Below are positions 1 through 7,558 of a stretch of DNA of 40,789 bases, piece after piece; the stretch's first letter is position 1; each line of letters begins with the position of its first letter. The stretch comes from CAZPMT01 sp964587655 (GTDB lineage: Bacteria; Hydrogenedentota; Hydrogenedentia; Hydrogenedentales; SLHB01). A model generated the notes under the pieces. The model did no database searches and was not told the origin of the DNA. It saw only the letters and a program-made list of their open reading frames with translations. The stretch covers positions 1 to 40,789 of the forward strand of contig CAZPMT010000037.1 in NCBI GenBank assembly GCA_964587655.1. Reading direction: 5' to 3'. The translations under genes and the position numbers were made by a program.

Positions 1-157
1 CGTCACAATACGCCCATTCACTCAGCGGCCCTGGAATGACGCCATTTTGGGATTGCTTCACAAGCTCTGACGCCCAAATCGGTCGAGAAGCCAGCAGATC
101 CGCAGGAAGCGGGCAATGCAAGCTCAGAGGCGTCAGTTTATTACGGGAAGGTGGAAA

Positions 158-250
158 TGGCGGAGAGGGCGGGATTTGAACCCGCGGCACGCCTTTTGGA
201 CGTGCACACGATTTCCAATCGTGCTCAATCAACCACTCTGACACCTCTCC
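158..250 (-). tRNA. tRNA-Ser (anticodon GGA)
   Basis: The minus strand folds into a class II tRNA. The seven-base acceptor stem GGAGAGG (250-244) pairs with CCTCTCC (168-162). The anticodon stem CACGA/TCGTG encloses the loop TTGGAAA, giving anticodon GGA (serine, UCC/UCU codons). A long variable arm, GCACG paired with CGTGC, is typical of tRNA-Ser. The T arm GCGGG-TTCAAAT-CCCGC is canonical. The discriminator G at 161 is followed by an encoded CCA (160-158). All of this is visible directly in the sequence. Confidence 0.97.
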
Positions 251-317
251 GCGTCTCACGGGATTATAGGTATCCATGAGAAGGCTTGTCAACGCGACGG
301 CCGAATCGCGAGCGTGA

Positions 318-346
318 TTGAGAAAACGGGGGGACTGTGGCATACT
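318..346 (+). promoter_or_regulatory. Putative sigma70 promoter for the PspA-like/AAA genes
   Basis: TTGAGA (318-323) and CATACT (341-346) are separated by exactly 17 bases, about 80 bases upstream of the ATG at 429. This is a reasonable -35/-10 pair, judged by sequence match only. Confidence 0.45.
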
Positions 347-428
347 GCACGTGCTGAACGATGGGGTGCTACGGAAGAGCGGGTTTTGCCCGCATGTTTC
401 GCGGGCGGAAGAAGGAGGAGATGACCTT

Positions 429-1262
429 ATGTTTGGAGCGATTTTCCGTTGGGTCAAGGCGTTGGGATATCTCGTCACGGGCCAGCTTGACGCGGCACGG
501 CGTACGCTGGACATGAATCCGCATGTGATGCGCGCGAAGTACGATGAGGTCTTGCGCGATAAGACCGGGCGCATACATCAGTACAAACAGGCGGTGAGCG
601 GCCTCATCGCGCAGCAGGAAAACAAGATTGAGAAGGTCAAGACGCTGACGGAAGACGTCAAGCGGCTCGAGGGGCTGAAGGCCGGCGCGCTCGCCAAGGC
701 GAAGCAGAAGGTTCAGCAATTGCAGGCGGCCGGGAAGAGCACCGAGGAAATCCAGCGCGATGAGGAGTACATGCGCTGCCAGGCGGCGTTCAAGGACTTC
801 TCGTCGACCCTTGCGGAAAAGCAGGCCCGCATCGCGGAACTCGAGGCGGACGTCGGGGACTACGGCAAGCGGATCGCGGAACACAAGGTGCAGATGCAGT
901 CGCTGTTGCGCGAACTGGACAAACTGAAGGCGGAACAGGTGGACGCGGTCGCCGACGTGATCACGGCCCGCGAGGAGAAGGAACTGGCCGAAACGGTCGC
1001 GGGAATTGCGAAGGACGGGACCGCCGAGGAACTCCAGCGTCTGCGGCAGTTGCGGCAGGAGGTCAAAGCCGAGGCGAGGGTTACCAAGGAACTGGCCGGC
1101 ACGGACACGCGCGTCCAGGAAGCGGAATTCCTCGAGTATGCGCGCTCGGGCGAATCGAACAGCGAATTCGATGCCCTGATAGGCTTGGCGAGCACCGCCG
1201 AGAAGAAGGCCCCGGCCACGCCCGCCAAGGAAACTGACAAGCCGTCCGCCTTGCCGGAATAG
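429..1262 (+). CDS. Coiled-coil protein, tentatively PspA/IM30-like
   Basis: A 277-residue protein made almost entirely of charged heptad-rich helix (about residues 25-240), with an Ala/Pro/Lys tail. The first ~20 residues (MFGAIFRWVKALGYLVTG) form an amphipathic, hydrophobic helix. This layout fits the PspA/IM30 family, whose N-terminal helix binds stressed membrane, but I assign it on architecture and not on a diagnostic motif. I chose the ATG at 429 over an in-frame upstream start at 318 because GGAGGAG lies 8 bases before it. It also puts the amphipathic helix at the N terminus, and the upstream extension overlaps the promoter. The AAA+ ATPase gene follows after 78 bases on the same strand, so the two probably form an operon. 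PspA-like proteins commonly pair with AAA+ proteins that remodel or regulate them. It could instead be an unrelated coiled-coil scaffold. Confidence 0.6.
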   Translation: MFGAIFRWVKALGYLVTGQLDAARRTLDMNPHVMRAKYDEVLRDKTGRIHQYKQAVSGLIAQQENKIEKVKTLTEDVKRLEGLKAGALAKAKQKVQQLQAAGKSTEEIQRDEEYMRCQAAFKDFSSTLAEKQARIAELEADVGDYGKRIAEHKVQMQSLLRELDKLKAEQVDAVADVITAREEKELAETVAGIAKDGTAEELQRLRQLRQEVKAEARVTKELAGTDTRVQEAEFLEYARSGESNSEFDALIGLASTAEKKAPATPAKETDKPSALPE

Positions 1263-1340
1263 CTTACGACTTCAAGGATTCTTACCACAGCGTATCACAC
1301 CGCGGCAAGGGCCAAGGTGTGCAAGGAAGGGGACAAAGGA

Positions 1341-3218
1341 ATGGGCGGAGACGGGAAGCCTGGCATGGAGCCGCCGCGTTACGAGTTCTTGAGCCGGGTG
1401 GGGCGTCTGATCAACTCGGGCCAGTCACGCTCAGTATTGCTGACGGGAAACCTCTACGACCTGTTCTACCTCGAGAACGCCGGACCGGGAGGCGGCTTGC
1501 CCGAAGGCAAGACCGGCGACGGCGACTTTGTTCCCTTGATCGAGTTTCTCGTCGCCAAGTGGAGCGTGCCGGGCGTCATCATAGCCGTGTATGAGCTGAA
1601 CGGCCCGGTCCGGTTCACGCGCTCGGGAGATCGCGAAAAGCTGCGCGACGCCTGGCTCAAATGGCGGACCGGTATGGATGCCGACCAGTTAGCCATCAAG
1701 CGTATGTTGTCGAGCCGGAAGCTGGCCGCTCAGGAAACGGCCACGGAGGAAGGCTTCGAGGCGCATTTCCAGGACTCGATTGGGAACCCGACATTGGCCC
1801 TCGAGTTCATGCGGCAGTTGTGCTTGTGTTCGCGAACCGAACTGGGCGGCCGGCCGGTCCTTGAAGACCGCCTGCTCTTCATCGTCGAAGGCGCCGACTT
1901 GATCCTGCCCGAAGGCGAGATCACATCGCTGTCCGATACGGACCGGCATCGGGTGAGCATCTGCCACGACTGGTTTTCAGACCCGGGGTTCATGAATGCG
2001 GACGATTCGGTCATTCTGCTCAGCGAATCGCGCAGCCTGATGAACCACCGCGTCGCGCGGTTGCCGCAGATGCTCGATGTGTCGATTTCATCGCCTGACG
2101 AAGGCACGCGCGCGCATTTCATCTCGTGGTTCGGTTCGCGTCCCGCGCACCGGTCCCGCGTGAAGTTGTGGGCCACGGAACAAGAACTGGCGCAGCTTAC
2201 GGCGGGCCTTTCCATCCACGCAATCATGCAGATGCTCAAAGGGGCGCTGCATGAGGACCGGGCCTTGAAGCAGGAAGACGTCGTCGCGAAGGTCGAGGAG
2301 TACATTCAGGGACAATTGGGCGAGGACGTCGTCGAGTTCAAGAAGCCGAAGCACACGCTGGAAAACGTGATCGGTTACGACCGTCTCAAGACGTTTCTCC
2401 GGAGCGAACTCATTCCACGGTTCAGCAGCGCGGGCGACGACGCGCTGCCGGGCGCGGCGGTGTGCGGTCCGATCGGCGGCGGGAAGACGTTCATCTTCGA
2501 AGCCGTCGCGGCGGAACTGGACATGGTCGTTCTCGTGCTGAAGAGCATCCGCAGCCAGTGGTTTGGCCAGACCGACGTGATCTTTGAGCGGCTGCGCCGG
2601 GTGCTCGAGGCGCTGGCCAAGGTCATCATCTTTGTCGACGAGGCCGACACGCAGTTTGGCGGCGTCGGGCCGGAGACCCATGAGACCGAGCGCCGGCTCA
2701 CTGGAAAGATCCAGGCCATGATGTCCGACCCGCGGCTCCGTGGCCGCGTTGTCTGGCTCCTGATGACCGCGCGCATTCACCTGCTCTCTCCGGACATCCG
2801 CCGTCCGGGACGCACCGGCGACCTCATCATTCCGATCCTCGATCCGGAAGGGGAAGACCGGAAAGTGTTCTTCCGATGGGTCGTCGAGCCCGTTCTGAAA
2901 CGCCCTCTGATCGAGGAGGAGTTTTCCCGATTGGACGCGCTGACCAAAGACTACGCCGCGGCCAGCTTTGCAGCATTGCGTTCCGAACTGAAAGCCAAGG
3001 CGGCGCGTCTCGGCGGGCCGTTGCAGTTGGACCAGATCGTGGAGACCGTCAACGACCTCCTGCCTCCCGCGATCACCGAGACCCGCCGGTATCAAGCCCT
3101 GCAAGCCCTCGTCAACTGCACGCGAAAGAGCCTCCTCCCGAATCCCAATGTGACGCAGAAAGAGCGCCAAGCCTGGGCCGAGGAGATCCGTCAATTGGAA
3201 CTCAAAGGCGTGCGGTAG
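1341..3218 (+). CDS. AAA+ ATPase with degenerate N-terminal ATPase-like half
   Basis: A 625-residue cytoplasmic protein. The C-terminal half is a normal AAA+ module: Walker A GPIGGGKT (376-383), Walker B VIIFVDEAD (428-436), and a candidate arginine-finger stretch RRPGR (487-491) after a sensor-like LLMTAR. The N-terminal half (about 15-320) has the rhythm of an ATPase fold (LLTGNLYDLFY, then LLFIVEGADLIL, then VILLSES) but no P-loop, so it may be a dead ATPase domain. I chose ATG 1341 because AAGGAAGGGG sits 7 bases upstream; an in-frame GTG at 1317 is less well supported. It follows the PspA-like gene on the same strand. Likely role, inferred: remodelling a protein partner in a membrane-associated stress module with the coiled-coil protein and perhaps the convergent VWA and OmpA proteins. 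Confidence 0.85.
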   Translation: MGGDGKPGMEPPRYEFLSRVGRLINSGQSRSVLLTGNLYDLFYLENAGPGGGLPEGKTGDGDFVPLIEFLVAKWSVPGVIIAVYELNGPVRFTRSGDREKLRDAWLKWRTGMDADQLAIKRMLSSRKLAAQETATEEGFEAHFQDSIGNPTLALEFMRQLCLCSRTELGGRPVLEDRLLFIVEGADLILPEGEITSLSDTDRHRVSICHDWFSDPGFMNADDSVILLSESRSLMNHRVARLPQMLDVSISSPDEGTRAHFISWFGSRPAHRSRVKLWATEQELAQLTAGLSIHAIMQMLKGALHEDRALKQEDVVAKVEEYIQGQLGEDVVEFKKPKHTLENVIGYDRLKTFLRSELIPRFSSAGDDALPGAAVCGPIGGGKTFIFEAVAAELDMVVLVLKSIRSQWFGQTDVIFERLRRVLEALAKVIIFVDEADTQFGGVGPETHETERRLTGKIQAMMSDPRLRGRVVWLLMTARIHLLSPDIRRPGRTGDLIIPILDPEGEDRKVFFRWVVEPVLKRPLIEEEFSRLDALTKDYAAASFAALRSELKAKAARLGGPLQLDQIVETVNDLLPPAITETRRYQALQALVNCTRKSLLPNPNVTQKERQAWAEEIRQLELKGVR

Positions 3219-3261
3219 ATCCTCGATATGTACCCCAGAAGATCTCGTTTCCTCGAGGACG

Positions 3262-3270
3262 TGCTATAAT
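3262..3270 (+). promoter_or_regulatory. Extended -10 promoter for the antitoxin gene
   Basis: TGC followed by a perfect TATAAT (3265-3270) lies 34 bases before the ATG at 3304. No good -35 is visible, which is usual for extended -10 promoters. Confidence 0.5.
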
Positions 3271-3303
3271 GCATGGGAAGAAAGCGACAGTGAGGAAGCG
3301 CCG

Positions 3304-3543
3304 ATGACCTACAAAGGACACGTGGAGAACGGGATGGTTGTGTTGGATGACCCGTCCGGACTGCCGGAGGGAGCAACGGTGTCGGTTGCCGTCCTGGACT
3401 TCTCCCGGGATCATTCTCCAGACGACGACGCGGGCCCGACACTGTATGATCGCCTTGAACCTGTCGTCGGTAAGGCCAAGGGCCTTCCGGCGGACGCGGC
3501 GGCAAACGTCCATCACTATCTTCACGGGGCGCCGAAGCGCTGA
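3304..3543 (+). CDS. Putative antitoxin of a PIN-domain toxin-antitoxin pair
   Basis: A 79-residue protein beginning MTYKGHVENGMVVLDD and continuing with a LPEGATVSVAVL segment. This is the short beta-hairpin pattern of antitoxins found upstream of VapC-like PIN toxins (the DUF104/AF2212-like group). GAGGAAG precedes the ATG. Its stop overlaps the next start by one base (TGATG), the usual coupling for these pairs. The toxin gene that follows is broken after about 25 codons by an inverted-repeat element, so this antitoxin now appears to lack a functional cognate toxin. Family assignment is by recall of the motif pattern. Confidence 0.65.
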   Translation: MTYKGHVENGMVVLDDPSGLPEGATVSVAVLDFSRDHSPDDDAGPTLYDRLEPVVGKAKGLPADAAANVHHYLHGAPKR

Positions 3544-3621
3544 TGCGTTGTTTCGCCGACACCTCCTTTTATACCAATTTGCAGTCAAGAGGAGACGATC
3601 ACGCGCTTAAACGCCGAGTTA
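3543..3621 (+). pseudogene. Remnant of a VapC-like PIN toxin (5' end only)
   Basis: The first ~25 codons read MRCFADTSFY...SRGDDH, matching the N-terminal strand of PIN ribonucleases in which the Asp of FADTSF is the first metal ligand. After about codon 26 the reading frame enters an inverted repeat (3622-3941) and no further PIN sequence follows, including none of the later acidic residues. The frame stays open to 3812 but the rest looks like repeat translated by chance. The gene is therefore probably dead. Confidence 0.6.
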
Positions 3622-3941
3622 ATCTGGAACTCAGGAAATCAGGAATGATCAACAAGCGCAGCCACTATTCTCTTCCTGAGTTCATTGCTGTCCAAAATAG
3701 ATCCAACGCAGAGTCGCAAAGGACGCAGAGAAACGCGGATAGGTGCATCCTACTGGTCGCTATCTGGCAAGACTTGCCTTTGAACTCAAGAACCGAGCGG
3801 CTTTGGTCTTGAGGTTTCAGAATTGAACAGCAGAAAGCGAAGGCGTTTTTCTCTGCGAATCTCCGCGCGCTCCGCGGCCTCTGCGTTGATCTTCAAGCGG
3901 CTGATTTGGACAAGACTGTCCTGAGTTCGTGATTTCCAGAT
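3622..3941. mobile_element. MITE-like imperfect inverted repeat, about 320 bp
   Basis: Each end begins ATCTGGAA followed by copies of TCAGGAA/GAACTCAGGA. Further in, both arms carry TGTCCAAA, then AACGCAGAG, then CGCAGAGAAA (plus-strand arm about 3622-3740; minus-strand arm about 3941-3840). The arms match imperfectly but in the same order. No transposase is encoded. The element sits directly after the first codons of the PIN toxin gene. Confidence 0.55.
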
Positions 3942-3950
3942 GAAAAACAA

Positions 3951-4049
3951 ATGTCGATTAGCTGTGTTCTGACGGCAACTTGGTGTTACATCGCCGTGCT
4001 CAATCCCAGCGACGCGCACCACAACATCGCGCGGACTTTCATCTCCGTC
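3951..4049 (+). pseudogene. Second PIN-domain N-terminal remnant
   Basis: The plus strand reads ATWCYIAVLNPSDAHHNIAR, which has the helix pattern of a PIN toxin N terminus (compare FADTxFYxALLxxxDxxH). It is cut off where the 3' end of the convergent VWA gene begins at 4050. It aligns with the same part of the domain as the remnant at 3543, so the two are duplicate N-terminal ends and not two halves of one gene. The match is short and could be fortuitous. Confidence 0.35.
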
Positions 4050-4835
4050 TCACGGGGCTTCGAGGAGGACTTCCTCGACGAGGTTGTTCATGATGCTCTT
4101 GAGCGAGGCGGCGTCGCGCGATTCCATGACTGTCGCGCCGGCGGCCTTGACGGGCTTGAAGAGGTCGCCGCTGACGTCGAAGGCGACTAGAAACAACTCG
4201 ACGCCCGCCGTAAGCAACTGACGGTTGTTTGCGTTCTGCTTTATCGCCTGCGCTACTTTGTCCGGCGTCACGCCCGCGTTGTTCTGGCCGTCGGTCATCA
4301 CGAGGATCGCCTTCGTCTCGTCGTTCGACTTTAGCAACTCGCCGAGGGCCATCCGCATTGCGTCGCCTATGGCGGTGTTGCCGGTGGGTTGCAGCCCGGC
4401 AATAGCAGTCTCGAGGGCCTTGAGATCAAACGGCCCGAGCGGACGGACCAGCGCGGGTTTGGTGCTGAACCTGCAGATGCCCACCTTAACCTTCTTGTCC
4501 GGATGCGCGCGAACATATTCGTCGATCTGCTTGAGCACCGCGCGCATCGCGTCCTTGCTGATATCGATCTTTTTCTTTCCGCCGATCGCTTGCGCCATGC
4601 TGCCCGACACATCGATACAGAAAAACAGGCCGATGGTGTCGGGCGCGGGGACCGTCCCGCCGGGCGACGCGACTGCAGACAGGTCCAGCGAATAGGCGGG
4701 CGCCCCGGAGGGGCCTTCTTTTTCGGCCTCCTTGATGCGCGCCCTCTGGATATTCGGAATAATGATCGAGAGCAGGATTGCCAATATCGCCAGGACCACC
4801 ACCAATTCAATGAGCGTGAACCCCTTCTTGAGCAT
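4050..4835 (-). CDS. Pilin-leader/VWA-domain fusion protein
   Basis: A 261-residue protein. It starts with a class III (type IV pilin) signal, MLKKG/FTLIEL, cleaved by PilD-like peptidase after G5, with the conserved Glu at +5 and a hydrophobic helix to about residue 28. After a short linker comes a von Willebrand factor A domain with an intact MIDAS metal site: DVSGS (D75, S77, S79), T154 in TGNTAIGD, and D182 in VMTDGQ. I chose ATG 4835, which has GGAG upstream and gives a canonical short leader. An in-frame ATG at 4943 has a better AAGGAG but would bury the pilin leader behind 36 residues. It is the last gene of a three-gene operon with the OmpA fusion and the membrane coiled-coil protein. 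A minor-pilin-like or pseudopilin adhesin, or a membrane-tethered metal-dependent protein-binding module, are both possible. Confidence 0.85.
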   Translation of the reverse strand: MLKKGFTLIELVVVLAILAILLSIIIPNIQRARIKEAEKEGPSGAPAYSLDLSAVASPGGTVPAPDTIGLFFCIDVSGSMAQAIGGKKKIDISKDAMRAVLKQIDEYVRAHPDKKVKVGICRFSTKPALVRPLGPFDLKALETAIAGLQPTGNTAIGDAMRMALGELLKSNDETKAILVMTDGQNNAGVTPDKVAQAIKQNANNRQLLTAGVELFLVAFDVSGDLFKPVKAAGATVMESRDAASLKSIMNNLVEEVLLEAP

Positions 4836-4935
4836 GTGCGGATCTCCGTGGTTGATCTGTGGAACTGCACAATCCCCTTGCTCCCGGCGAATCAGTCCTG
4901 CACACCCGGCCTTTGCGTCGCGCTTCTTGCGTTTC

Positions 4936-5718
4936 TCAGGCATCTCGCGACTCCTTATCGACCCGTTGCATGGAGCCGTTCTTCAACATCGAGTGTACTT
5001 CGTCATCGAGATCGGAACAGATCCGCATCTGGCGGTTGAGGATGTCGATCTGATCTTTCAACGCGGACTGCGCCTCTTCATCCAATGCCCGTCCTTGCTG
5101 GACTTCGGACGATAATACCGTGTCGCGCAGAAACCCGACTTGGTCCTCGATCAGCTTGAGTTGCGCGCCCAACTCGCGCACACGCCCTCGGAGCCGCTTC
5201 TTGAGTTCGAGACGCTGCCCTTGAAGCGATTTCCGCTCCTCGAGAACTGCGCGGACCCGATCGTTCTTCTCCGCCTTAATCGCTTTGCCGGTACGTTCGA
5301 GTTCGCCCTCGATTTCCTCTTCGCTCGACTCTTGATCGAGGGCCTGGGCCCGCCGCAGGGACAACAGACGCCTGAGCACATCTTGGGCCAATGCATCCAC
5401 CTGGACCTGCGGCGCGTACTGCATGTCGGGCAGGCGGTCGCGGATCTGCGCAAGACAGTCCTTGATGTGGTCGTACCATTTGGCGTCTTCGCGGGAGAGC
5501 TGACGCGCAAAATCCCGGTCTCCGGCGGCGCTGTCTTCCTCGAGGCAAGACTTGAAGATGTGATCGAACCACGTCTGAATGATCAGTTCCGAAAGAGGAA
5601 GCAGGAGCAGCATCCACGGCGTGTACAGCGCGCCGGAGAGCGCAATGACGCCGCGCACCATCCAGAGGTACGGGCTCCGGAGGGACATGAGCAGTTTCTC
5701 TTTGAGGCTCAGCGTCAT
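4936..5718 (-). CDS. Membrane-anchored coiled-coil protein, unknown family
   Basis: A 260-residue protein with one long or two short hydrophobic segments near the N terminus (about residues 17-47). A mostly helical, charged region follows (about 100-225), with runs such as LEERKSLQGQRLELKKRLRG that predict a coiled coil. I chose ATG 5718, which follows AAGGG by 8 bases and starts 50 bases after the stop of the upstream OmpA-fusion gene; the frame is open further upstream but without a convincing start. Its stop overlaps the alternative start of the pilin/VWA gene. I do not recognise the family. It resembles the membrane-plus-coiled-coil proteins that accompany PspA or Ter-type stress modules, which is inference from context. 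Confidence 0.7.
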   Translation of the reverse strand: MTLSLKEKLLMSLRSPYLWMVRGVIALSGALYTPWMLLLLPLSELIIQTWFDHIFKSCLEEDSAAGDRDFARQLSREDAKWYDHIKDCLAQIRDRLPDMQYAPQVQVDALAQDVLRRLLSLRRAQALDQESSEEEIEGELERTGKAIKAEKNDRVRAVLEERKSLQGQRLELKKRLRGRVRELGAQLKLIEDQVGFLRDTVLSSEVQQGRALDEEAQSALKDQIDILNRQMRICSDLDDEVHSMLKNGSMQRVDKESRDA

Positions 5719-5767
5719 AAGGATACCCTTGTGCGGCCACCCCATCCCGGCGTGCGCGGATCGGTCC

Positions 5768-7444
5768 CTATTCCAGCGTGAACAACTGCACCTCGACGCG
5801 CCGGTTGTCTTCGGGTTTGGCGCCGGGCAGTGGTTCATCCCAGCCTCGGCCCTCGGTGTCAAGACGCGACACTTCGATATCCGGCGAGGCCTTCAGCATC
5901 GCGCCCTTGACGGACTCGGCCCGCAGCTTGGATTGCTCGACGGCGCGCACCGCCATCTTCCGGAAATAGGCTTCTCCCTTCGCTTGAAACTCGGCGATCT
6001 TGGTGTTGTCGAGATGGCCGCGCAAGAGAATGTATGATCCGGGCATGACCTTGAGCAGATTCGTGAGATCCTTTAGCGCCTGCTGGTTACCTTGATCCGC
6101 CAGGTCGAGTTCCGCGCTGTTCGGCTGGAACAAGAACCGGATTTGCTTGGTCAGCAGCGGATTGCGCTCGAGCACGTCCGTCTTCTCGGAAGTCTTGATC
6201 GGTCCGAGGGCCACCGTCTGGCCGGCGAACAATCCCTCTTGGGCAATCGCATCGAGGTAAGCACGGTTGACGAGCTTCTCCGGCGCTATGGCACTGGGGA
6301 TGATCTCCTTCCCGTATGAATAGACGGCGGTGTAGTACAACTCGTTGAAGCTGCCGGTTTGCCCGGCTTCCGTCGAGAAGAACTGAAGGTTCTCGACGTG
6401 ATTGGACAGATGGACCTCCTGAATGGATTTCTTGAGTTCGTCGATGGGCATACTGAACGCCTTGGCCACGATGGGCAGCGTGTTCTGCGGATCCCGGTTG
6501 ATCATGTCCACGCCCGTCAGGATGCCTTCGACGAGGCCGCGCACGACTTTCGGCGACTCCTTGGCAAAGCCCGCATTGACCACGAGGATATCCGCGATGA
6601 TGAGCATGTTGCGATTCGTCGCGAGCAGCCGCACCTTGTCGGGAAGATCCGCGGGGACCTCGACGGTCTTCGGCGACCACGTCATGGCGCCGCTGATTAG
6701 CTTGTCCCCTCGCGTGACGCTTTCCACAAAGACATCCGCGGCGTCGAATGCGCTTTCCGTAAACAGCAAGTTCACGCTGTCAGGATCGGTCCGGTCAGTA
6801 ATGCCTTTGAGTGGCTTGACCTTCAAGCCGGCCTCCTGCGCGAGAAAACGGATAAAGAAATCCGATTCGGTGAACTGGGCCACGGTGATGACCTTGCCCT
6901 TCAATTGGTTGATGGTCGTGATCTCTTTGCTGACGAGGATGCCGTCGCCGCCGCGCGAGAAATCAAGTTGGATAGGCACCTCGACCTTCAACTGGCTGCC
7001 GTAAAGGGACAGCACGTCCACGGTCGTCGCGCTAACGGCGGTCTTGCCGGTGTTCAGCGCCTGCCACGACTCGGCCTCACCCTCGCTGAGCACGATCTTG
7101 AGCTTGAAGCCATACTTCTTGAAGAAGAAGGACTCGGGATTGGGACTCAGGCCGCCGTTGGCCACGATCAGCGGCGCGTAGCCGGGCCACACGCTTAGCT
7201 CGACGTCAATGGTATCGCCGTTCATCTTGTAAGGGCCGGCAAGCCCCAGGTTCGGGATCTCGCTCGGCTCGACGATCTTATCAGCGTATTCCGGGGGCTT
7301 GGCGGGCTCCTGACCGGGCGTGGCAGGCGCGCCAGGCTTGCCTGACGGCGCCGTGGGCTTGGCAACCTGTGGATAGAACTTGAACAGGATCAGGCCCCCA
7401 GCGATGATGAGACAGACAAGTGTAACGATGATCTTCTTCAGCAT
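5768..7444 (-). CDS. Periplasmic-binding-protein (NMT1/SBP-like) fused to an OmpA domain
   Basis: A 558-residue envelope protein. Residues 4-22 form a membrane anchor, followed by a Pro/Ala-rich linker (to ~55). A substrate-binding domain of the nitrate/sulfonate/NMT1 type runs from about 70 to 400 (motifs WPGYAPLIVANGG, TTVDVLSLYG, GDGILVSKEI). The C-terminal OmpA-like domain (about 430-558) keeps the peptidoglycan-binding Asp in LRGHLDNTK and Arg in EDNRRVEV. ABC permease and ATPase genes are absent, so this is probably a sensor or tether and not a transporter component. AAAGGAG lies upstream of the ATG, and a strong promoter is present at 7520-7548. It heads the operon with the coiled-coil and pilin/VWA genes. 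NCBI-style names such as phosphate ABC transporter substrate-binding/OmpA family protein fit this architecture. Confidence 0.85.
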   Translation of the reverse strand: MLKKIIVTLVCLIIAGGLILFKFYPQVAKPTAPSGKPGAPATPGQEPAKPPEYADKIVEPSEIPNLGLAGPYKMNGDTIDVELSVWPGYAPLIVANGGLSPNPESFFFKKYGFKLKIVLSEGEAESWQALNTGKTAVSATTVDVLSLYGSQLKVEVPIQLDFSRGGDGILVSKEITTINQLKGKVITVAQFTESDFFIRFLAQEAGLKVKPLKGITDRTDPDSVNLLFTESAFDAADVFVESVTRGDKLISGAMTWSPKTVEVPADLPDKVRLLATNRNMLIIADILVVNAGFAKESPKVVRGLVEGILTGVDMINRDPQNTLPIVAKAFSMPIDELKKSIQEVHLSNHVENLQFFSTEAGQTGSFNELYYTAVYSYGKEIIPSAIAPEKLVNRAYLDAIAQEGLFAGQTVALGPIKTSEKTDVLERNPLLTKQIRFLFQPNSAELDLADQGNQQALKDLTNLLKVMPGSYILLRGHLDNTKIAEFQAKGEAYFRKMAVRAVEQSKLRAESVKGAMLKASPDIEVSRLDTEGRGWDEPLPGAKPEDNRRVEVQLFTLE

Positions 7445-7519
7445 CTCCCGCTCCTTTCAACGCTGCGAAATGCAGCGCCCGTGCCTCTTGATCGAAAACG
7501 AACCCCATCTCCATTTCAG

Positions 7520-7548
7520 AGTATAAGACCGCACTGGGAGCTTTTCAA
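7520..7548 (-). promoter_or_regulatory. Sigma70 promoter of the SBP-OmpA operon
   Basis: On the minus strand TTGAAA (7548-7543) and TATACT (7525-7520) are separated by exactly 17 bases, about 75 bases upstream of the ATG at 7444. It lies just past the end of czcA, so the envelope operon has its own start. Confidence 0.65.
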
Positions 7549-7558
7549 GGGTTGCCCG

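Noticed and set aside
1..157. Possible gene before the tRNA
   Set aside because: No open frame with start signal or RNA structure is visible in this short stretch.
2088..3194. Long open frame on the minus strand opposite the AAA+ gene
   Set aside because: It is antisense to a well-supported gene, has no recognisable domain and shows the skewed composition of a GC-rich shadow frame.
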